Positions 52,041 to 61,569 of a stretch of 64,000 bases of DNA are shown one piece after another. The notes under the pieces are model-generated. The model was not told the DNA's origin and did no database searches. It saw only the letters and a program-made list of their open reading frames with translations. Numbering within the stretch: position 1 is the stretch's first letter; every line of letters starts with the position of its first letter. The DNA is from Pseudomonas sp. MUP55 (GTDB taxonomy: Bacteria; Pseudomonadota; Gammaproteobacteria; Pseudomonadales; Pseudomonadaceae): assembly GCF_034043515.1 (NCBI RefSeq), contig NZ_CP138214.1, forward strand, positions 1,116,001-1,180,000. The letters run 5' to 3'. The translations under genes were made by a program, and so were the position numbers.

Positions 52041-52067
52041 GCCATCGGGGGCAAGCCCCCTCCCACA
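52041..52067. repeat. Single REP arm, TGTGGGAGGGGGC type
   Basis: GCCATCGGGGGCAAGCCCCC and TCCCACA form one REP arm with no inverted partner nearby. It lies in the 295-base gap 51955-52249, which otherwise contains a short hairpin CCCGCGAAGAGCGCGGG near 52152-52168 and the algA terminator. Confidence 0.85.
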
Positions 52068-52177
52068 TTTGAATGTGTTCACAAACCCAAGGTGGGAGCA
52101 ACTGCCTCATTGGATTCAATTCAGAAGTCATTTTCATAGGCAGCAAAGCTCCCGCGAAGAGCGCGGGAACGATCAGC

Positions 52178-52238
52178 AAAAAGCCCCCACCCAACCCACT
52201 GCGGATAGGGGACGCAATGGGCTGGGTGAGGGCTTCTT
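52178..52238 (-). terminator. Terminator of the alginate operon
   Basis: On the minus strand, AAGAAGCCCTCACCCAGCCC and its near-complement GGGTTGGGTGGGGGCTTTTT form a long stem of about 20 pairs ending in five T, just after the algA stop at 52250. Confidence 0.85.
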
Positions 52239-52249
52239 GTACGACTGTT

Positions 52250-53701
52250 TTACTGCGCGATAGTTTTCACCGAAACACCACGCTCAATCGGCGTCGAGCG
52301 ACCGTAGATATCTTCGAACCGCTCGATATCGTCTTCGCCCAGGTAGCTGCCCGATTGCACTTCGATGATCTCCAGCGGGATCTTGCCCGGGTTGCGCAGG
52401 CGGTGCACCGAGGCGATCGGGATGTAGGTGGACTGGTTCTCGCACAGCAGGAACACGTTGTCGTCACAGGTCACTTCAGCCGTGCCGCTGACCACGATCC
52501 AGTGTTCGGCGCGGTGGTGGTGCATCTGCAGCGACAGGCAGGCGCCCGGCTTGACCGAGATGTGCTTGACCTGGAACCGCCCGCCCATGTCCACCGAGTC
52601 GTAGGAGCCCCACGGACGGTAGACTTCGCAGTGGTTCTGGGTCTCGCTGCGGCCCTGCTCGTTGAGGGTGTTGACCATCTGCTTGACGCCCTGGACCTTG
52701 TCCTTGTGGGCAATCATCATCGCGTCCTTGGTTTCCACCACCACGATGTTGTCCAGACCGATCACCGAGACCAGCTTGCCGTTGCCGTGCACCATGCAGT
52801 TGCGGCTGTCCTGGATGACCACGTCACCTTTGCTCACGTTGCCGTTGGCGTCCTTGTCGTTGACCGCCCACAGCGAGGCCCAGCAACCCACGTCGCTCCA
52901 GCCGGCGCTCAGTGGGACAACGCAGGCGCGTTGGGTTTTTTCCATCACGGCGTAGTCGATGGAATTGTCGGGGCAGCAGGCGAAGGTGGCTTCGTCGAAG
53001 GTCACGGTGTCGGCGGTCTGCTCGCTGCGCTCCAGGGTCAGTACGCAGGTGTCGTAGATGTCCGGGTCGTGCTTTTTCAGCTCTTCCAGGAAACGGCTGG
53101 CGCGGAACAGGAACATGCCGCTGTTCCAGAAATAGCCGCCGCTTTTGACAAACTCGACCGCGCGTTTTTCATCGGGCTTTTCCACGAACTGCTGCACGCG
53201 GCTCACGCCTTCAGGCAGCAGCGAATCGTTTGTGGACTTGATGTAGCCGTAGCCGGTTTCCGGACGCGTGGCCGGTACGCCGAACAGCACCATTTCGCCG
53301 CGCTCGGCGGCCACGGTGGCCAGGGCGAGGGCGCGTTGCAGGGCTTTCTGGTCGTCGATCACGTGGTCGGCCGGCAGCACCAGCATCAACTCGTCACGGC
53401 CTTCGTTGACCAGCATCATCGCCGTCAGGGCCACGGCTGGCGCGGTGTTGCGGCCGAACGGCTCCATCAGGATACGTTGGCATTCAAGCTTACGCGCGCT
53501 CAGCTGTTCGTTGACGATGAAGCGGTGGTCCTTGTTGCAGACCACGATCGGGGAGTCCATGCCTTCGAACACCAGACGCTCCAGGGTTTGCTGGAACAGC
53601 GTGTGCTCGCCGGTCAGGGCCAGGAATTGCTTGGGGAACTGTTTGCGGGAAAGCGGCCAAAGACGTGAGCCGCTACCACCGGAAAGGATTACTGGGATCA
53701 T
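52250..53701 (-). CDS. algA: Mannose-1-phosphate guanylyltransferase / mannose-6-phosphate isomerase AlgA
   Basis: A 483-residue bifunctional enzyme. It makes mannose 6-phosphate from fructose 6-phosphate and later GDP-mannose from mannose 1-phosphate, supplying AlgD. The N-terminal nucleotidyltransferase has SGGSGSRLWPLSRKQFPKQF at 7-26 and EPFGRNTAPA. The C-terminal cupin isomerase has MHHHRAEHWIVVSG. ATG 53701 begins the conserved N-terminus. It is the last gene of the alg operon and is separated from algF by a repeat. Confidence 0.94.
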   Translation of the reverse strand: MIPVILSGGSGSRLWPLSRKQFPKQFLALTGEHTLFQQTLERLVFEGMDSPIVVCNKDHRFIVNEQLSARKLECQRILMEPFGRNTAPAVALTAMMLVNEGRDELMLVLPADHVIDDQKALQRALALATVAAERGEMVLFGVPATRPETGYGYIKSTNDSLLPEGVSRVQQFVEKPDEKRAVEFVKSGGYFWNSGMFLFRASRFLEELKKHDPDIYDTCVLTLERSEQTADTVTFDEATFACCPDNSIDYAVMEKTQRACVVPLSAGWSDVGCWASLWAVNDKDANGNVSKGDVVIQDSRNCMVHGNGKLVSVIGLDNIVVVETKDAMMIAHKDKVQGVKQMVNTLNEQGRSETQNHCEVYRPWGSYDSVDMGGRFQVKHISVKPGACLSLQMHHHRAEHWIVVSGTAEVTCDDNVFLLCENQSTYIPIASVHRLRNPGKIPLEIIEVQSGSYLGEDDIERFEDIYGRSTPIERGVSVKTIAQ

Positions 53702-53725
53702 GGGTGTTTCTCCTAAAAGATAGTT

Positions 53726-53790
53726 GGAAGCTGCAAGCCATAAGCTGCAAGTAACAGCGCTTGACTTGCAGCTTGAAGCTTGTCGCTTAG
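53726..53790. repeat. CTGCAAGCTT-type intergenic repeat between algF and algA
   Basis: AGCTGCAAGCCATAAGCTGCAAGT and ACTTGCAGCTTGAAGCTTGTCGCTT form an imperfect inverted pair in the 100-base algF-algA gap. It is related to the element between ftsA and ftsZ, and a partial copy lies near 34327-34352. Confidence 0.8.
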
Positions 53791-53801
53791 TACTCACGCA
53801 A

Positions 53802-54458
53802 TCAGCGGGTCGACACCGGGCGTTTCACCCAGACTGGCGACAGGCTCGAACCGGAACCGGTGACGTACAGCACCGCCGCTTCACCACGTTCCAACGCAAC
53901 CGGCTTCACATCGCCGACTTTCTTGTCACCGTCATACAACGCCAGGCTGACCTTCACCGGGTTGATCTCACGTTCGCCACGGCCTTTGGCGGCCACCGAC
54001 TTGACCACGTCGGTCTTGCCGTCAGCGGTTTTCAGGGTGAGGGCCTTGTCGCTGAGGTTCTGCACCCGCACCAGGGATTTCTGCTTGTTCTTGAACGGCG
54101 GCTCTTCGATCAGTTGCGGCTGGCCGCTGCCGTTGTTGACCAGGGTGTAGTAATGATCGGCGGCGAGCTTGACCGGCACGGTCTGGCTGCCGACCTTGGC
54201 GCTGTAGTCACCGCCCGGCATGAAGCTGAAGTCGCTGCTGGCCAGTGGCGCGACGTCGCTGAGGTTGGTGCTGCCGACGGTGGCGCTGACTTCCTGGTTG
54301 CTGGCGTTGTAGATGCGCACGAAGCTCGAACCTTTTGGCGCGGTCGGGCCGTAGAGCGCGGCGTCACCACCGGCGAAGGCGGACATCGATACGAAGCTCA
54401 GGCCGGCGGCGATAGCCAGGGTCTTGGCGAGACGACGCGGAGTAGTAGTGAAAGTCAT
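53802..54458 (-). CDS. algF: Alginate O-acetylation protein AlgF
   Basis: A 218-residue periplasmic protein. The signal peptide ends at MSAFA (about 29). The mature protein is a pair of beta-rich domains with GSSFVRIYNASNQEVSATVG and QKSLVRVQNLSDKALTL. With AlgI, AlgJ and AlgX it is needed for acetylation of mannuronate residues. AGAGG precedes ATG 54458; the frame extends upstream into algJ without support. Confidence 0.92.
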   Translation of the reverse strand: MTFTTTPRRLAKTLAIAAGLSFVSMSAFAGGDAALYGPTAPKGSSFVRIYNASNQEVSATVGSTNLSDVAPLASSDFSFMPGGDYSAKVGSQTVPVKLAADHYYTLVNNGSGQPQLIEEPPFKNKQKSLVRVQNLSDKALTLKTADGKTDVVKSVAAKGRGEREINPVKVSLALYDGDKKVGDVKPVALERGEAAVLYVTGSGSSLSPVWVKRPVSTR

Positions 54459-54474
54459 GTGAGTTACCTCTCTT

Positions 54475-55662
54475 TCAGTTTTGCGCCCGGTCGGGCGTCT
54501 CGGGTTTCTGATTTTTAAAAGCAGGGGTGTTGCTTGCCATGTTTTGTTGGCGCGAACCGGCTTGTTTAAGCTGCGCAACCCAGGCTGGGTCGGCATCACC
54601 GATTTCGTTGTTGATAGGCAGATAGCGTTCAGGGAACTCCCAGATCAGCACCTGGGGCGGGCTGTTCTTGAAGTCGTCACTTTTCAGGTAGCTGAGCATC
54701 GGCAGGATCGGGCCGTGGCCGTCTTCGGCGTAGCTCACCACGTCGCTGCCCAGGGCCTGCTTGAGGGCGCCGACGAAGTTCCAGTTGGGGTTGGCGCTGT
54801 AGCTGGTGCCGACCAGCGCAACCGGTGCTTGGCTGTCGCTGAACAGCGCGTCGTCGCCCTGGGCCTGGGCCAGGTGGGTGACGCGTTTTTCCAGCGGCTC
54901 TTTAGGCGGCATCAGATTTTCGAACAGCGGGTCCAGCGGCAGGAACAGACGCAGGTCGCCTTTATGGGGTTCGGTCTTTTCCGCTTCGGTGACAAAGCGC
55001 TGGGGCTCGCCGCTGAGCGGGGTCTTGTCGGCAATCACCTTGGCCAGTTGCTTGGCGGCGATTTCGGCACCGTCCGGGGTCCAGTGGGTGTCGGTGCGCA
55101 GGAACACTTGCTTGCCGCTCAGCTTGGCCTGTTGCAGCGGGCCGAGCAGGTCGGGGGCAATGATCTTGTCTGCCGCGACACGGGCGTGGAAGTCCTGGTA
55201 CAGGTCGGCATGGATGCTCGCCGGCTTCACTTCACCCAGATGCTCCGGATACAGGCGCACCTTGGCCGGCACGATCGCCATCACCAGTTGGACGCCCTTG
55301 GCCTTGAGCTTCTGGCGCACGCCTTCGACCAGCGCGTAGTTGCCTTGCAGGTTCTGGTCTTCGTTGACGGCGGGGTTGAACTCTTCGTCGCTGTACAACC
55401 AGTGATCGCGGCCCAGCACCACGCCGGGGCGACCTTCATTGAACAGCTTGTAGTCCAGCGCCGCCCACAGGTTGGTGCCCAGGCGCTTGATCGGGAACTC
55501 GTCGTCGTAATGGGTCTCGACGGCTTTGGTCCAGCGGCCGTTGAGCACCGTTGCATCGGCATTGGTGCTGAAGCCGAAGAAGCTGCGCAGCGACCAGGCC
55601 CCCAGTGCCAGCAGCAGCACCAGGAACAGGGCGATATAGAGGACGCGTAATGAACGGGTCAT
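54475..55662 (-). CDS. algJ: Alginate O-acetyltransferase AlgJ
   Basis: A 395-residue SGNH-like acetyltransferase held in the inner membrane by an uncleaved N-terminal helix (about 6-26). Catalytic residues are visible as D191 and H193 in RTDTHWTPDGAE and the Ser in ALVGTSYSANPNW. It is thought to pass acetyl groups between AlgI and AlgX. It follows algI by 11 bases. Confidence 0.93.
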   Translation of the reverse strand: MTRSLRVLYIALFLVLLLALGAWSLRSFFGFSTNADATVLNGRWTKAVETHYDDEFPIKRLGTNLWAALDYKLFNEGRPGVVLGRDHWLYSDEEFNPAVNEDQNLQGNYALVEGVRQKLKAKGVQLVMAIVPAKVRLYPEHLGEVKPASIHADLYQDFHARVAADKIIAPDLLGPLQQAKLSGKQVFLRTDTHWTPDGAEIAAKQLAKVIADKTPLSGEPQRFVTEAEKTEPHKGDLRLFLPLDPLFENLMPPKEPLEKRVTHLAQAQGDDALFSDSQAPVALVGTSYSANPNWNFVGALKQALGSDVVSYAEDGHGPILPMLSYLKSDDFKNSPPQVLIWEFPERYLPINNEIGDADPAWVAQLKQAGSRQQNMASNTPAFKNQKPETPDRAQN

Positions 55663-55673
55663 GGTCGGCTCCC

Positions 55674-57206
55674 TCAGAATTGGAAGTAAAGGAACGGCGA
55701 GAAGCTCTGCGCCGACAGTTTCAGGATCGAGGCCACGAACAGCAGCAGCACTGCGGCGCGCATGGCGTAGCGTGGCCAGTCAGCGGTCCAGTAGGCCGGT
55801 TGCACGGCGGCGTCACGGCCCACGGTGAAGCCAGGCTCGTGGATGCTGCCAGGGTTGTCGCCGGGCACGGCCTTGATCAGGCTCGGATCGCTCGGCTTGG
55901 TCTTCTCGGCAGGGCGATTGGTGTAGAAATCGCGCAGGCCGAAGAACGCCAGCGTTGCGTAGGCCACCACCAGGGTCGCCACTTGCAGGCCGGTGAGGTT
56001 GGCGCGGTTGAGTTCCGACAGCGACCACTCGCCAAAGCTGAACATCGCACCGTACATACGCCCGGCGACGTGCAGGTTTTCGGCGCGGAAGATCACCCAG
56101 CCCATTACCACCAGCAGGAAGGTGAAGGCCCAGCGCAGCACATTGAAGCTGCGCGGCGCGGTGTTCAGGCCGATGGCTTTTTCAATCGCCAGCCACATGC
56201 CGTGCCAGGCGCCCCACACGATGTAGGTGATGTTGGCGCCGTGCCACAGACCCCCTAGCAGCATGGTCAAAAACAGGTTGCGGTAGGTGATCAGCGTGCC
56301 TTTGCGGTTGCCGCCCAGGGTGATGTACAGGTAGTCGCGCAGCCAGGTCGACAGGCTGATGTGCCAGCGGCGCCAGAACTCGGTGATCGACTGGCTGATG
56401 TAGGGCTGCTTGAAGTTTTCCATGAAGCGAAAACCCATCATCAAGCCCAGGCCGATGGCCATGTCGCTGTAGCCGGAAAAGTCGAAGTACAGCTGCGCGG
56501 TGTAGGCCAGCGCGCCAAGCCAGGCATCGCCCGTCGTCGGGTTCTGCAGGGCGAAGCAATGGTCCGCCACTACCGCCAGGGTGTCGGCGATGAAGACTTT
56601 CTTGATAAAGCCCTGCATGAACCGCGTGCAGCCCTCGGAGAACTTGTCGAGGGTGTGGGTGCGGTTGTTGAACTGGTCGGCCAGGTCACGGAAACGCAAC
56701 ACAGGGCCGGCGATCAGGTGCGGGAAGATCGCCACGAACGCCGCGAAGTCGATCAGGTTGCGAGTCGCCGGCGTGTCGCCACGGTACACGTCGATGATGT
56801 AGCTGATGGACTCGAAGATGTAGAACGAGATACCGATCGGCAACAGCACGTGGGTGAGAATGAACGGCTCCAGGCCAGCCGACTTCATCATGACGTTGAT
56901 GCTGTCGACGCCGAAGTTGGCGTACTTGAAGTAGCCGAGGATGCACAGGTCGACGGCCACGCCCAGCAGCAGCCAGCGCTGGGCCGGCTTGGTGCGCACG
57001 CCCGCCGCACCGACCTTGAGGCCGATCCAGTAGTTCCACAGCGTGACGGCCGCGAACAGCGCCAGGAAGTCCACTCGCCACCAGGCGTAGAACACGTAGC
57101 TGGCAATCAGCAGCAGCAGATTGCGATAGCGTTGCCCGCTCAAGTAGTACAAGCCGAGAAAGATCGGCAAGAACAGAAACAGGAACACATTGGACGAGAA
57201 AACCAT
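55674..57206 (-). CDS. algI: Alginate acetylation membrane protein AlgI (MBOAT)
   Basis: A 510-residue membrane-bound O-acyltransferase with about eleven helices that moves acetyl groups across the inner membrane. MVFSSNVFLFLFLPIFLGLYYL is the typical start. The catalytic His lies in GGLWHGANITYIVWG (about residue 320), and FWRRWHISLSTWLRDYLYI is the second MBOAT motif. GGAGA stands before ATG 57206. It is separated from algL by an unusual 217-base gap with a REPIN. Confidence 0.94.
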   Translation of the reverse strand: MVFSSNVFLFLFLPIFLGLYYLSGQRYRNLLLLIASYVFYAWWRVDFLALFAAVTLWNYWIGLKVGAAGVRTKPAQRWLLLGVAVDLCILGYFKYANFGVDSINVMMKSAGLEPFILTHVLLPIGISFYIFESISYIIDVYRGDTPATRNLIDFAAFVAIFPHLIAGPVLRFRDLADQFNNRTHTLDKFSEGCTRFMQGFIKKVFIADTLAVVADHCFALQNPTTGDAWLGALAYTAQLYFDFSGYSDMAIGLGLMMGFRFMENFKQPYISQSITEFWRRWHISLSTWLRDYLYITLGGNRKGTLITYRNLFLTMLLGGLWHGANITYIVWGAWHGMWLAIEKAIGLNTAPRSFNVLRWAFTFLLVVMGWVIFRAENLHVAGRMYGAMFSFGEWSLSELNRANLTGLQVATLVVAYATLAFFGLRDFYTNRPAEKTKPSDPSLIKAVPGDNPGSIHEPGFTVGRDAAVQPAYWTADWPRYAMRAAVLLLFVASILKLSAQSFSPFLYFQF

Positions 57207-57240
57207 CCCGATCTCTCCATGTTTAACCAACAGTCAAGGG

Positions 57241-57286
57241 CCAGAGCCCCCCCAAACCCCCCCACGATTTCGGGGGAGGGCGGTAC
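57241..57286. repeat. C-rich/G-rich hairpin in the algL-algI gap
   Basis: AGCCCCCCCAAACCCCCCCACGA is followed by TTTCGGGGGAGGGC, a CCCCC/GGGGG stem with uneven runs. It sits between the algI start and the REPIN and can fold on the operon mRNA. The runs are also prone to slippage or sequencing error. Confidence 0.6.
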
Positions 57287-57316
57287 AACATTCCTACTGA
57301 CGAAACCGGCTTCCAA

Positions 57317-57406
57317 TGTGGGAGGGGGCTTGCCCCCGATAGCGGTGTGTCATTCAACACAGATGGCGACTGTTACACCGCCATCGGGGGCAAGCCCCCT
57401 CCCACA
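57317..57406. repeat. REPIN, TGTGGGAGGGGGC type, inside the alginate operon
   Basis: Inverted arms TGTGGGAGGGGGCTTGCCCC.. and ..GGGGGCAAGCCCCCTCCCACA enclose about 33 bases. It lies between the algL stop (57424) and algI start (57206), so it is transcribed as part of the operon. Confidence 0.92.
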
Positions 57407-57423
57407 GTTTCAACCGTGTCTCG

Positions 57424-58533
57424 TCAGGAACCTTTGTTGCCTTTTTCATGCGCCGGGTCGTAGACCTTGGTCAGGTCGCCGCCCAGGCGGAACGTCTTGA
57501 ACGGCTGCATGCCATGCTTGCGCTCCAGTACGTCCGGGGCGCAGGTGTAGAGGGTGCAGAACGGTTCGAGCCAGGCGAATTTCATCGCCTCCTTCAAATC
57601 CTTCATGTCCTGCTCCTTGCCGTTCTTCTGTTCGAAGATGTCCGGGTCCTTGACCCCGGCGAGCACCTTGTCGCCCAGGCGCTTGAGCGCACTGTTGTTT
57701 TCCTGGCGCAGATCAACCCCGTTGACCAGCGCGAAACTGGCGATCATCGACAGCGGCGGCAGGGCGTAGTTGTGGTACGACAAGGCCCGTTGCTGACGCT
57801 TCAATTCGTTGGGCAAGAAGCCCTGGTCGTCGACCTGGTTCACGCCGACCTTGTATTCCTTCACGGCCCAGTCGAACAGGTCGCGACGGTTGGTGGCGAT
57901 GGACGTGGCCATCACCGACCAGGCGGCCCAGTACGAATGGTTGTTGGTTTTTTCCAGCGGCAGGTTGTCCCAGTCGCTGACCACTTGATCGGCCAGCTTG
58001 TTGAACCAGGCCTCGATCAGTTGCGATTCCTGCGGGTGATTGGCCAGCGGGTGCGAGTCGGAGAATTTCAGCCGCACATAGGCCGAAGCCATGCTGCCCA
58101 GCGCCCATTTGCGCATGGACTTGCCGGTGTGGTTGAAGTCCTTGGACATCAAGGCGTCGGCCTTGGCCCACGACACCAGCCAGTTCAGCGTGCATTCGAG
58201 CTGCTGTGGGCGGCCGTCGCGCATGAACTGCATCACGCGCTTGCTGGTGTCTTTTTCCAGCTTGGTGATGTCGGCGGTGCTGTCGCGAAAGGCTTTTTCC
58301 GACTGCACGTTCAGGGTCGAGCGGGCCTTGTCGGAGCCTTCGTACTTGCTGCGAAACTGCAGAGGCCCGGTATAGGGCGTCGGCATGGCGTCGCAGTTTT
58401 CCTTGAAGTCGCCGGTCTTGAACGCTTCGATCGGGGCGAAGTAGCCCTGGGGCGGACGCAGTGGCGCGGCCGCATTGACGGAGCCTGTGAACATTGCCAG
58501 GCCCAGCAGGGTAGGAAGCCATAACTTTTGCAT
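57424..58533 (-). CDS. algL: Periplasmic alginate lyase AlgL
   Basis: A 369-residue PL5 family lyase. The signal peptide ends near VNAAA (about 22). The catalytic loop [10 protein letters not shown] begins at 197 with His199. [13 protein letters not shown] and [19 protein letters not shown] are family-typical. It clears stray alginate from the periplasm and is part of the export complex. ATG 58533 begins the signal peptide; the frame extends upstream into algX. Confidence 0.94.
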   Translation of the reverse strand: MQKLWLPTLLGLAMFTGSVNAAAPLRPPQGYFAPIEAFKTGDFKENCDAMPTPYTGPLQFRSKYEGSDKARSTLNVQSEKAFRDSTADITKLEKDTSKRVMQFMRDGRPQQLECTLNWLVSWAKADALMSKDFNHTGKSMRKWALGSMASAYVRLKFSDSHPLANHPQESQLIEAWFNKLADQVVSDWDNLPLEKTNNHSYWAAWSVMATSIATNRRDLFDWAVKEYKVGVNQVDDQGFLPNELKRQQRALSYHNYALPPLSMIASFALVNGVDLRQENNSALKRLGDKVLAGVKDPDIFEQKNGKEQDMKDLKEAMKFAWLEPFCTLYTCAPDVLERKHGMQPFKTFRLGGDLTKVYDPAHEKGNKGS

Positions 58534-58541
58534 AGGTAACC

Positions 58542-59990
58542 TCACTTCCCGAGTTGGGCGGTCTGCTGACCACCGCTTGGGAATACGTTGCGTGTGCAAA
58601 TTTTCGCTTCGACCTTCTGCGCCGCAGCGCCCTGTTCCGGGCCCTGCACTTCCACGGCCAGCAAGTTCTGCGAGGCCCAGTCTTCATCGGTGCGCAGTTC
58701 AAAGGCGAAACGCCCGTCTGTATCGGATGTCTCGGGTTTTTCGATCTTGATGTCCTCGTGGCGCCCGTTCATGTACCAGAGGGTGGCTTGCAAGGTTTTC
58801 ACCGACGGATCGGCGAAGCGGATATCGACCTGATGGTTGGCGTTGCGCAAGTCTTTGTTCGCGCTGTTGACCATCAGTTCGTTTTTGCCTGGTTTGAGCG
58901 TGGTGCTGGCCGACATCTGCGCGGTCTTGCCCTCACAGCCGTTGTCGAGCAGGGCCATCATCTGGCGGTAGATGGTTTCCTGGTCGAGGCGGTACAGCGG
59001 CGAGAATTCCCAGATCAGGATCTTGGGCGGGGTTTTCTGGAATTCGTCACTGCCCAGGTACTGCAGCATCGAACCTTCCAGGCCACCGCCGGGGAAGGCG
59101 ACGTTGAGGATGTCGGCACCGATTTCCTCTTCCAGGAAACCGGCGAAGTTGTAGTTCTTGCCGCTGTGGCTGGTGCCCACCAGGGTGATCTGCGGGTTGC
59201 CCGAATCGCCGAACAGGTCGCCGTCACCGGCTTCGCCCTTGGGCTCGGTGGTGAACTGGTCCATGTACTGGATCGCATAGCTGGTGCCGCACAGTTGCCC
59301 GGCCATGTTGTGCAGGGTACCGGTCTTGCCCATGCGGCCCGAGCGCTTGGTCTCGAATTCGCGCTTGGGAATATCGGCGAATTCGGGCATCTGCTTGACC
59401 TTGGCCGCGACGATTTTCGCGGTGCGCTGGGCGCCGTACGGCGTCCAGTGCTGGTCACCGCGGAAGTAGAAGTCGTGGGCCGGCAATTCATCCGGCAGTT
59501 GCTCGTTGGTCAACGGCGACAGGTCCGGCACCACGTAGCCCATCTTGGCGAAACGGCCCAACATGGTCTTGTAGTTGGTCAAGGCCTTGTCGAAATCGTA
59601 CTTGGCCTTTTCCTCGGGGTTGAGCTTGTTGCGGTTTACCAGGCCACGGGTTGGCTGGTACACCACCACCAGTTCAACGCCCTTGGCCTTGAACGCATCG
59701 TGCAACTGCTGCATGCGTTTGTAGCCGGCCGGGGTGGTGTCGAATTCGGTGCGCAGGTCTTCCTGGGTACGGAACAACCAGTCGCCCTGGGCTTGCACCA
59801 GGGTGGTGAAGTTCTGCTGGTAGCGCGTGGTGTAGTTCTTCGCGTCATGGGCGGCCGGGCACAGGCTGCAGCACGGTTCGGCGGTGAAGGTCGGCGCCTT
59901 GACTTCGTCGGCGCGCACGCCCTGGCTGGCCGCGAGCAGGCCGAGGGTCAGACCCGAGAGGCTCAGCAGTTTGATCATGTGTGGGTGCAT
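58542..59990 (-). CDS. algX: Alginate acetyltransferase AlgX
   Basis: A 482-residue periplasmic protein with an N-terminal SGNH hydrolase-like domain and a C-terminal carbohydrate-binding module. The catalytic Asp/His pair is in [11 protein letters not shown] (about D179, H181), and the Ser is in [13 protein letters not shown]. It performs the final acetyl transfer to alginate. GAGG lies 9 bases before ATG 59990; an ATG nine bases earlier directly abuts that site and is unlikely. Confidence 0.93.
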   Translation of the reverse strand: MHPHMIKLLSLSGLTLGLLAASQGVRADEVKAPTFTAEPCCSLCPAAHDAKNYTTRYQQNFTTLVQAQGDWLFRTQEDLRTEFDTTPAGYKRMQQLHDAFKAKGVELVVVYQPTRGLVNRNKLNPEEKAKYDFDKALTNYKTMLGRFAKMGYVVPDLSPLTNEQLPDELPAHDFYFRGDQHWTPYGAQRTAKIVAAKVKQMPEFADIPKREFETKRSGRMGKTGTLHNMAGQLCGTSYAIQYMDQFTTEPKGEAGDGDLFGDSGNPQITLVGTSHSGKNYNFAGFLEEEIGADILNVAFPGGGLEGSMLQYLGSDEFQKTPPKILIWEFSPLYRLDQETIYRQMMALLDNGCEGKTAQMSASTTLKPGKNELMVNSANKDLRNANHQVDIRFADPSVKTLQATLWYMNGRHEDIKIEKPETSDTDGRFAFELRTDEDWASQNLLAVEVQGPEQGAAAQKVEAKICTRNVFPSGGQQTAQLGK

Positions 59991-60001
59991 AAGGGTCATC
60001 C

Positions 60002-61555
60002 TCAGTCCTGCATTTCGGTCTGGCGTTCGACAGGGTCGATCAGCACGGCTTTCTGCTGGCGCACCAGCAGGTCGAGAATCTCTTCCTGGCGATCACCGAG
60101 AACGCCGGAGAAGCTGATGCCGCTGGATTTCGTCGGCGCCAGCATCGACACGCGGTACAACTCGATACTCAGCGGTGAGTCGATCGACAACGGCCCGCTG
60201 CCATTGCCCGCCAGCTCACCGCCAACCACGATCAGCGAGACCTTGGCGTCGAACGGGTCGAGGGCGATGTCACGGTCGGTGTCGGTCAAGTCCTTGATGT
60301 GGCCGTACACGCCGGTGAGCCCGTTGGCCATGGCGGTATTTTCGTAGAGCTTGATGTTCACGCTGTTACGCACGCGAATACCGTGGCGACGGTTGCTGAT
60401 GACCTTGTTGCCCCACAGCAGGTTGTCACCGCTCTCATAGAGGGTGATGCCGTCGGTGTGGTTGCGGTAGATCTCGTTGTCGGCGATCAGGTTGTTGACG
60501 CTGTTACGGTCGATCACCAGGCCCGAGAGCTTGTTGTCGTAGCTGCGGTTGTTGAAGATGAAGCTGTCGTTCACTTCCCGGGAAATGATGATGCCGTGCT
60601 TCTTCTTGGTGCCGTATACGGTGTTGTCGGCAATGATCAGGCCGTGGGAACGGTCGTGGGGGTCGATGCCGTAGACGATGTTGTCTTTGTAGGTGTTGCC
60701 CTTGATCACAAAGCCTGTGGTTTCGTAGCAGTAGAAGCCGTACCACATGTCCGAGAACTCGGAATCGATGATCCAGCCGGTCGGTTCCGGACGCTTGAGC
60801 ACCTTGGCCATGTTCGGCGTGTACTGGGAGATACTCACCCCGTACGACTTACTGTTGGCGTAGCCGAAGCTGGCCATCTTGGTCTTGGAGATGTAAGTCT
60901 CGGTGCCGCCCCAGGCCAGCAGGAACGGGCGAAATTCCTTGGGCGACTTGAACAGCGCCGGACCGTTGGTTTTCTCATCCCAGCCGGTGACCTTGGTGTC
61001 GCGCACGAACAGTTGCCCGTCGTTGATCAAAAACGAACCGGCTTGCTGGGACAGGCGCAGTTCCTGGGTCTCTTTGTCGATGTCGAGGATGCCTTTACGG
61101 CCGACCACGATGGGCAGCTTGGCCAGGAATACGCCCGGCGACGTTTCGCTGAAGTACTGCTTGGGCACCTTGCCCAGCAAGTCCTTGAGGTTCATGTAGC
61201 CGTCGTCGACAAAGATCGCCTGGGGAATGCCGTGCTGGCGCACCACCCATTCGGCCATCTTGTTATCGCCGCCGATGAAGTCCTTGAGGGCGTCTTCCTG
61301 CATCATGCGGCGAATGCTGATTTTGCCCGGCTTGGTTCTGACGATTTTCTTTTCCATGGCTGCGGCGGTGTAGCCCGACAGATCGGGCAGCGCCGGCTTG
61401 GCCATTTCCAGCGGCGCGGTCGGCGGGCTGGAAATGGTGTAGGTCTTGGCCTGTTGCAGTTCCTTGGCGATGGTCGGCGCCTTGGCCGCCGTATCGGCAA
61501 ACGCAGGGGCGCTGGCCACCAGCATTGCCGCGACGAGTAGGCTTTGAGCATTCAT
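60002..61555 (-). CDS. algG: Mannuronan C5-epimerase AlgG
   Basis: A 517-residue periplasmic epimerase that converts mannuronate to guluronate in the polymer. A signal peptide precedes a right-handed beta-helix with repeated short turns (GLIIADNTVYG, GLVIDRNSVNNLIADNEIY, GDNLLWGNKVISN). The catalytic motif YGIDPHDRSHG places DPHDRS at about 298-303. The start is ATG 61555; an ATG 15 bases earlier overlaps algE. Confidence 0.94.
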   Translation of the reverse strand: MNAQSLLVAAMLVASAPAFADTAAKAPTIAKELQQAKTYTISSPPTAPLEMAKPALPDLSGYTAAAMEKKIVRTKPGKISIRRMMQEDALKDFIGGDNKMAEWVVRQHGIPQAIFVDDGYMNLKDLLGKVPKQYFSETSPGVFLAKLPIVVGRKGILDIDKETQELRLSQQAGSFLINDGQLFVRDTKVTGWDEKTNGPALFKSPKEFRPFLLAWGGTETYISKTKMASFGYANSKSYGVSISQYTPNMAKVLKRPEPTGWIIDSEFSDMWYGFYCYETTGFVIKGNTYKDNIVYGIDPHDRSHGLIIADNTVYGTKKKHGIIISREVNDSFIFNNRSYDNKLSGLVIDRNSVNNLIADNEIYRNHTDGITLYESGDNLLWGNKVISNRRHGIRVRNSVNIKLYENTAMANGLTGVYGHIKDLTDTDRDIALDPFDAKVSLIVVGGELAGNGSGPLSIDSPLSIELYRVSMLAPTKSSGISFSGVLGDRQEEILDLLVRQQKAVLIDPVERQTEMQD

Positions 61556-61569
61556 TGCGCAGGCTCCCA

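Noticed and set aside
58554..60347. 597-codon plus-strand frame opposite algX and algG
   Set aside because: It crosses a gene boundary on the opposite strand, and GC-rich third positions explain the lack of stops.
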